Shown here one piece after another: positions 12,970-15,204 of a stretch of DNA of 15,204 nt. The stretch comes from Candidatus Latescibacterota bacterium (GTDB lineage Bacteria > Latescibacterota > UBA2968 > UBA8231): positions 1-15,204 of the forward strand of contig JAJDUT010000081.1 in assembly GCA_022826515.1 (NCBI GenBank), read 5' to 3'. A program made the position numbers and the translations under genes. Every line of letters begins with the position of its first letter. Position 1 is the first letter of the stretch. A model generated the notes under the pieces. The model had not been told where the DNA came from and did no database searches. It worked only from the letters and a program-made list of their open reading frames with translations.

Positions 12970-15003
12970 GTGAGAAGCCGTCTGAAAATTCTTAAAGGTG
13001 CAATCCTGGCCTGTGTTGTGCTGGTGGGCATTTGCAGACCCGGAACAGCACAAGAGTGGTGGCAGTTTGGCGGGCAGGGCGGTGTTTCACCGGCGGACGT
13101 GGCGGACTTCAGCCTGATGCTAGACGACGCAGCCGCTTCCCAAGCACTCCAGCCCTTTGAACTCAATCCGAACGAAAACATCTTGCCCCAGCTCGGCCCT
13201 TGGCAGCGCTGGCGCTTTCCCACCGACCCGCAATTTCGTCCCGGTCATCCGCGCTTCTGGACGGACATCAACCACGACAGACTATACCAAGCCACGGAAA
13301 GTTTTCTCTTCGTCGATGGCGATCCAACCACCTACATAGAGCGGCGGGACTTAGCTGGCATTTTCTATACCATAGACATGGGCACCCAAGTGCCCGTAGA
13401 GCGCTTCGTCTTTTTCCCTCCCGAAGGCGTCAGCCCCGAAAGCGACGAGCCTTTCAGGCCCAATTACATCCTCAAGTCCTATAGTCTGACGGCCGCCAAA
13501 GCCGAGACCGGCATTATGCAAGAGGAAATAGAGCGCGGGTTCGTCTGGCGGGGCGATGGGCCGTGCTGCCCACTGGCCATCCCCCTCGGCTACGAGGAGC
13601 GCAATGCCGACGCGGTGACCGAAGTCGCGTTTCCCACCCAATACCTCCGCTTCTTCCGCTTAATCGCCATTCCCGACGGATTTACCCTGTACGGCGACCC
13701 CATTGTCACGCGCTCGGCCTTTGCCGAGATGGAAATCTACGGCCGGGGCTTCGCTCCGCAGGCGACCTATGAGTCGCAGGTCATAGATTTGGGCCGGGAA
13801 GTCAACTTCGGGCAGGTGCGCTTAGCGGTGAGCAAATGGCGCAAGGATGGGGAGCAACTGTTGCCGTCCGACGGCGCAACCCGCGCCCAAGTGGAAATCC
13901 GCACCGGGCGCGACGACACCCCAACGGCTTATTTCGGCTTTGACGACCTCGGTGCCCACGTAGAGGTGACCAAGAGGCAATGGGATCGGCTGATACCGCT
14001 AGAGACGCGCGGCGCTACCATAGCGGTCGGCTTTCGCGGTCCGGTGGCCGAAGACTTGCAAAACTGGAGCTTCTGGTCGCTGCCGTTGGAGGACTCGGGC
14101 CAGCATCCGCGCCTGCCGTGGGGCCGCTACTTTCAATTGCGCATCCAGTTAGAAACGGACGGGCTGTGGGAATTTGCCCGCCTCGATTCCCTGCAAATCG
14201 AGATCGCGCCCCTGCTGGCCGACCGGGTCGTCGGCGAGATCGTCCTCGCCGAGGAACCTCACCCCCAAGGCGGGCAAGTGCGCGTCCCAGCGGGCGCAAA
14301 AACCCCATTCACATACGACCTAGGCGTAGAATTTGCCAGCGCGGACCGCATCGGCTGCGACGCCGTGCGCATCTCAGCGCCAGCGGAAGCCACATTTCGC
14401 TATCTGGAGATGGGCGACCCGCTCAGCGCCGTAGAGCCGGACAGCTTGCTACGCGAAGCGAGCGGCTTTGTGGTGTTCTTGCCGCGTCCCTTGCACCCCA
14501 GCGGCGACCAGCGACTGCGCATCGGTCTCGAAGCCGTGCTGTACGGCGAAGCTGGCGAATTTGGCGGCGAGGTCTTCAACCGCCACGAGCCGAGCTTGTT
14601 GCAGCGCGTCGAAGGAGGAGACGCCAGCGCGGAGCTAGGCTCCAACCAGTTGCTCGTCGTAGCATCTGCCGCCTCTACGGGCGGGGTGCTGGGAGACGTT
14701 GAGGCAGGTAACGGCGCGTTTACCCCCCAAGGCGACGGCGTAAACGACCTGTTGTCCATACAATACACCCTTTTCCGGGTGCGGGAATCGTCCCAAGTGC
14801 AAGTCAGCCTCTACGCCCTCGACGGCCGACCGATATGGCAAGCGCCGCCCAGTGTGCAGGGCGCAGGACGCCATGCGGTCCACTGGGACGGTCGAGACGC
14901 GGCCGGGCAATTGGTCCGCCCAGGCGTGTACCTAGCGCGTGTAGAAGTAGAAACGGATCAGGGGCGAGCGGTGCGGTTGCAGCCGGTGGCGGTGGCGTAC
15001 TAG
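12970..15003 (+). CDS. Secreted discoidin-like / FlgD-Ig surface protein, paralog 3
   Basis: 677 residues from GTG 12970, which has GGAGG 7 bases upstream. A signal peptide spans about 1-28 (ILACVVLVG...GTAQ). It contains a cysteine at 22, but the preceding residue is Ile, so this is not a good lipobox. The architecture follows paralog 2: WQFGG (31-35), a discoidin-like part with FVDGDPTTY (114-122) and MGTQVPVERFVFFP (137-150), and closing MEIYG (254-258). The shared module has IDLG (272-275), EIRTGRDDTP (309-318), NWSFWS (365-370) and YFQLRI (387-392). MGDP...PDSLL follows at about 481-494. The FlgD/CHU_C-like Ig domain has TPQGDGVND (585-593) and HWDGRDAAGQLVRPGVYLAR (638-657), and the protein ends VAVAY. 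Two cysteines at 199-200 are not seen in the other paralogs. No catalytic residues are recognised. It is probably surface-located and ligand-binding. It follows the CBM9-like gene across a terminator and is therefore probably transcribed at a lower level. Confidence 0.86.
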   Translation: MRSRLKILKGAILACVVLVGICRPGTAQEWWQFGGQGGVSPADVADFSLMLDDAAASQALQPFELNPNENILPQLGPWQRWRFPTDPQFRPGHPRFWTDINHDRLYQATESFLFVDGDPTTYIERRDLAGIFYTIDMGTQVPVERFVFFPPEGVSPESDEPFRPNYILKSYSLTAAKAETGIMQEEIERGFVWRGDGPCCPLAIPLGYEERNADAVTEVAFPTQYLRFFRLIAIPDGFTLYGDPIVTRSAFAEMEIYGRGFAPQATYESQVIDLGREVNFGQVRLAVSKWRKDGEQLLPSDGATRAQVEIRTGRDDTPTAYFGFDDLGAHVEVTKRQWDRLIPLETRGATIAVGFRGPVAEDLQNWSFWSLPLEDSGQHPRLPWGRYFQLRIQLETDGLWEFARLDSLQIEIAPLLADRVVGEIVLAEEPHPQGGQVRVPAGAKTPFTYDLGVEFASADRIGCDAVRISAPAEATFRYLEMGDPLSAVEPDSLLREASGFVVFLPRPLHPSGDQRLRIGLEAVLYGEAGEFGGEVFNRHEPSLLQRVEGGDASAELGSNQLLVVASAASTGGVLGDVEAGNGAFTPQGDGVNDLLSIQYTLFRVRESSQVQVSLYALDGRPIWQAPPSVQGAGRHAVHWDGRDAAGQLVRPGVYLARVEVETDQGRAVRLQPVAVAY

Positions 15004-15039
15004 GTGCGTAGTGTGCATTTTTCAACATAGGGACGGATT

Positions 15040-15066
15040 GCTATTTGCGAGTATTTCGCAAATAGC
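15040..15066. repeat. Perfect 11-bp inverted repeat between convergent genes
   Basis: GCTATTTGCGA (15040-15050) and TCGCAAATAGC (15056-15066) are perfect complements around a 5-base loop. The structure lies 37 bases past the stop of the 12970-15003 gene, and its right arm runs into the stop codon of the transposase fragment on the other strand. There is no T-run on either side, so it is not a textbook intrinsic terminator. It may still act as a shared 3' hairpin, or belong to the insertion-sequence end. Confidence 0.6.
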
Positions 15067-15203
15067 TAAGTACACGACAGTAGAATCTGTATGGCCTCTC
15101 GACTTTCTTTAGCTCGGTGTTGTGGATTGGCGATGAGTTGCTGTAATCGATCTAAGCCCAGCCGAAATAGGCTGATGGCTCGTCGGCCATGCTTTTTGTT
15201 GAC
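15066..15203 (-). CDS. C-terminus of a probable IS4-type transposase (partial, runs off the right edge)
   Basis: Reading the minus strand from 15203 gives 45 codons and a TAG at 15068-15066. The peptide contains KKHGRRAISLFRLGLDRLQQL (21 residues, written here as KKHGRRAISLF and RLGLDRLQQL), followed by a polar tail ending LLSCT. The GRRAxSLFRxGLDxLQ pattern is what I know from the extreme C-terminus of IS4-group DDE transposases. The catalytic core lies outside the window, so neither intactness nor family can be confirmed. It is convergent with the discoidin/FlgD-Ig gene. Its presence marks the right flank of this locus as a mobile-element insertion. Confidence 0.5.
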   Translation of the reverse strand, partial: VNKKHGRRAISLFRLGLDRLQQLIANPQHRAKESREAIQILLSCT

Positions 15204-15204
15204 A

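Noticed and set aside
12895..15090. The 13-base sequence CAGTAGAATCTGT occurs at 12895-12907 and again at 15078-15090
   Set aside because: About one or two 13-base matches are expected by chance in a window of this size, and one copy lies inside the transposase frame.
1..15204. CRISPR arrays, tRNA or rRNA genes
   Set aside because: No regularly spaced repeat-spacer pattern and no tRNA or rRNA signatures were seen on either strand.

Overview
The window (about 15.2 kb, GC-rich) looks like a chromosomal segment of a Gram-negative, probably uncultured bacterium. It is dominated by exported proteins: Sec signal peptides, discoidin-like and CBM9-like binding domains, a probable outer-membrane barrel, and FlgD/CHU_C-type immunoglobulin C-termini carrying the signature (S/T)P(N/Q)GDG. 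Together with an OPT-like DUF6785-type membrane protein, this resembles Latescibacterota, Poribacteria or other FCB/PVC-type metagenome genomes. That placement is an inference from gene style; there is no rRNA or marker gene to confirm it.

Layout. Positions 1-70 may hold the last codons of a plus-strand gene, followed by a GC-rich two-hairpin intergenic repeat (97-171). On the minus strand come a secreted CBM9-like protein (221-1153), which overlaps the end of an AbiEii toxin gene (1125-2012), and its AbiEi antitoxin (2005-2658). Upstream of abiEi, at 2672-2704, is a cluster of three ATGT(C/A)CA half-sites that could be the autoregulatory operator. Next is a tightly packed minus-strand operon, transcribed from about 11750 down to 2753: a probable Ca-binding outer-membrane barrel protein (9054-11693), a DUF6785/OPT-like transporter (7110-9050), and two paralogous discoidin/FlgD-Ig secreted proteins (5139-7073 and 2753-5125). 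Divergent from it on the plus strand are a second CBM9-like protein (11978-12889), a strong intrinsic terminator or attenuator (12912-12955), and a third discoidin/FlgD-Ig protein (12970-15003). The right edge carries a perfect 11-bp hairpin and the C-terminus of a probable IS4-type transposase on the minus strand (15066-15203).

How the genes may work together. The operon and the divergent pair form one locus of eight-part symmetry: two CBM9-like paralogs, three discoidin/FlgD-Ig paralogs that all end in the residues VAY, one probable outer-membrane protein and one polytopic inner-membrane transporter. No glycoside hydrolase, regulator or SusC/SusD gene is visible. The simplest inference is a cell-surface ligand-binding and uptake system for glycans or peptides whose core components are undescribed. 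The AbiE pair looks like a later arrival next to one of the CBM9-like genes.
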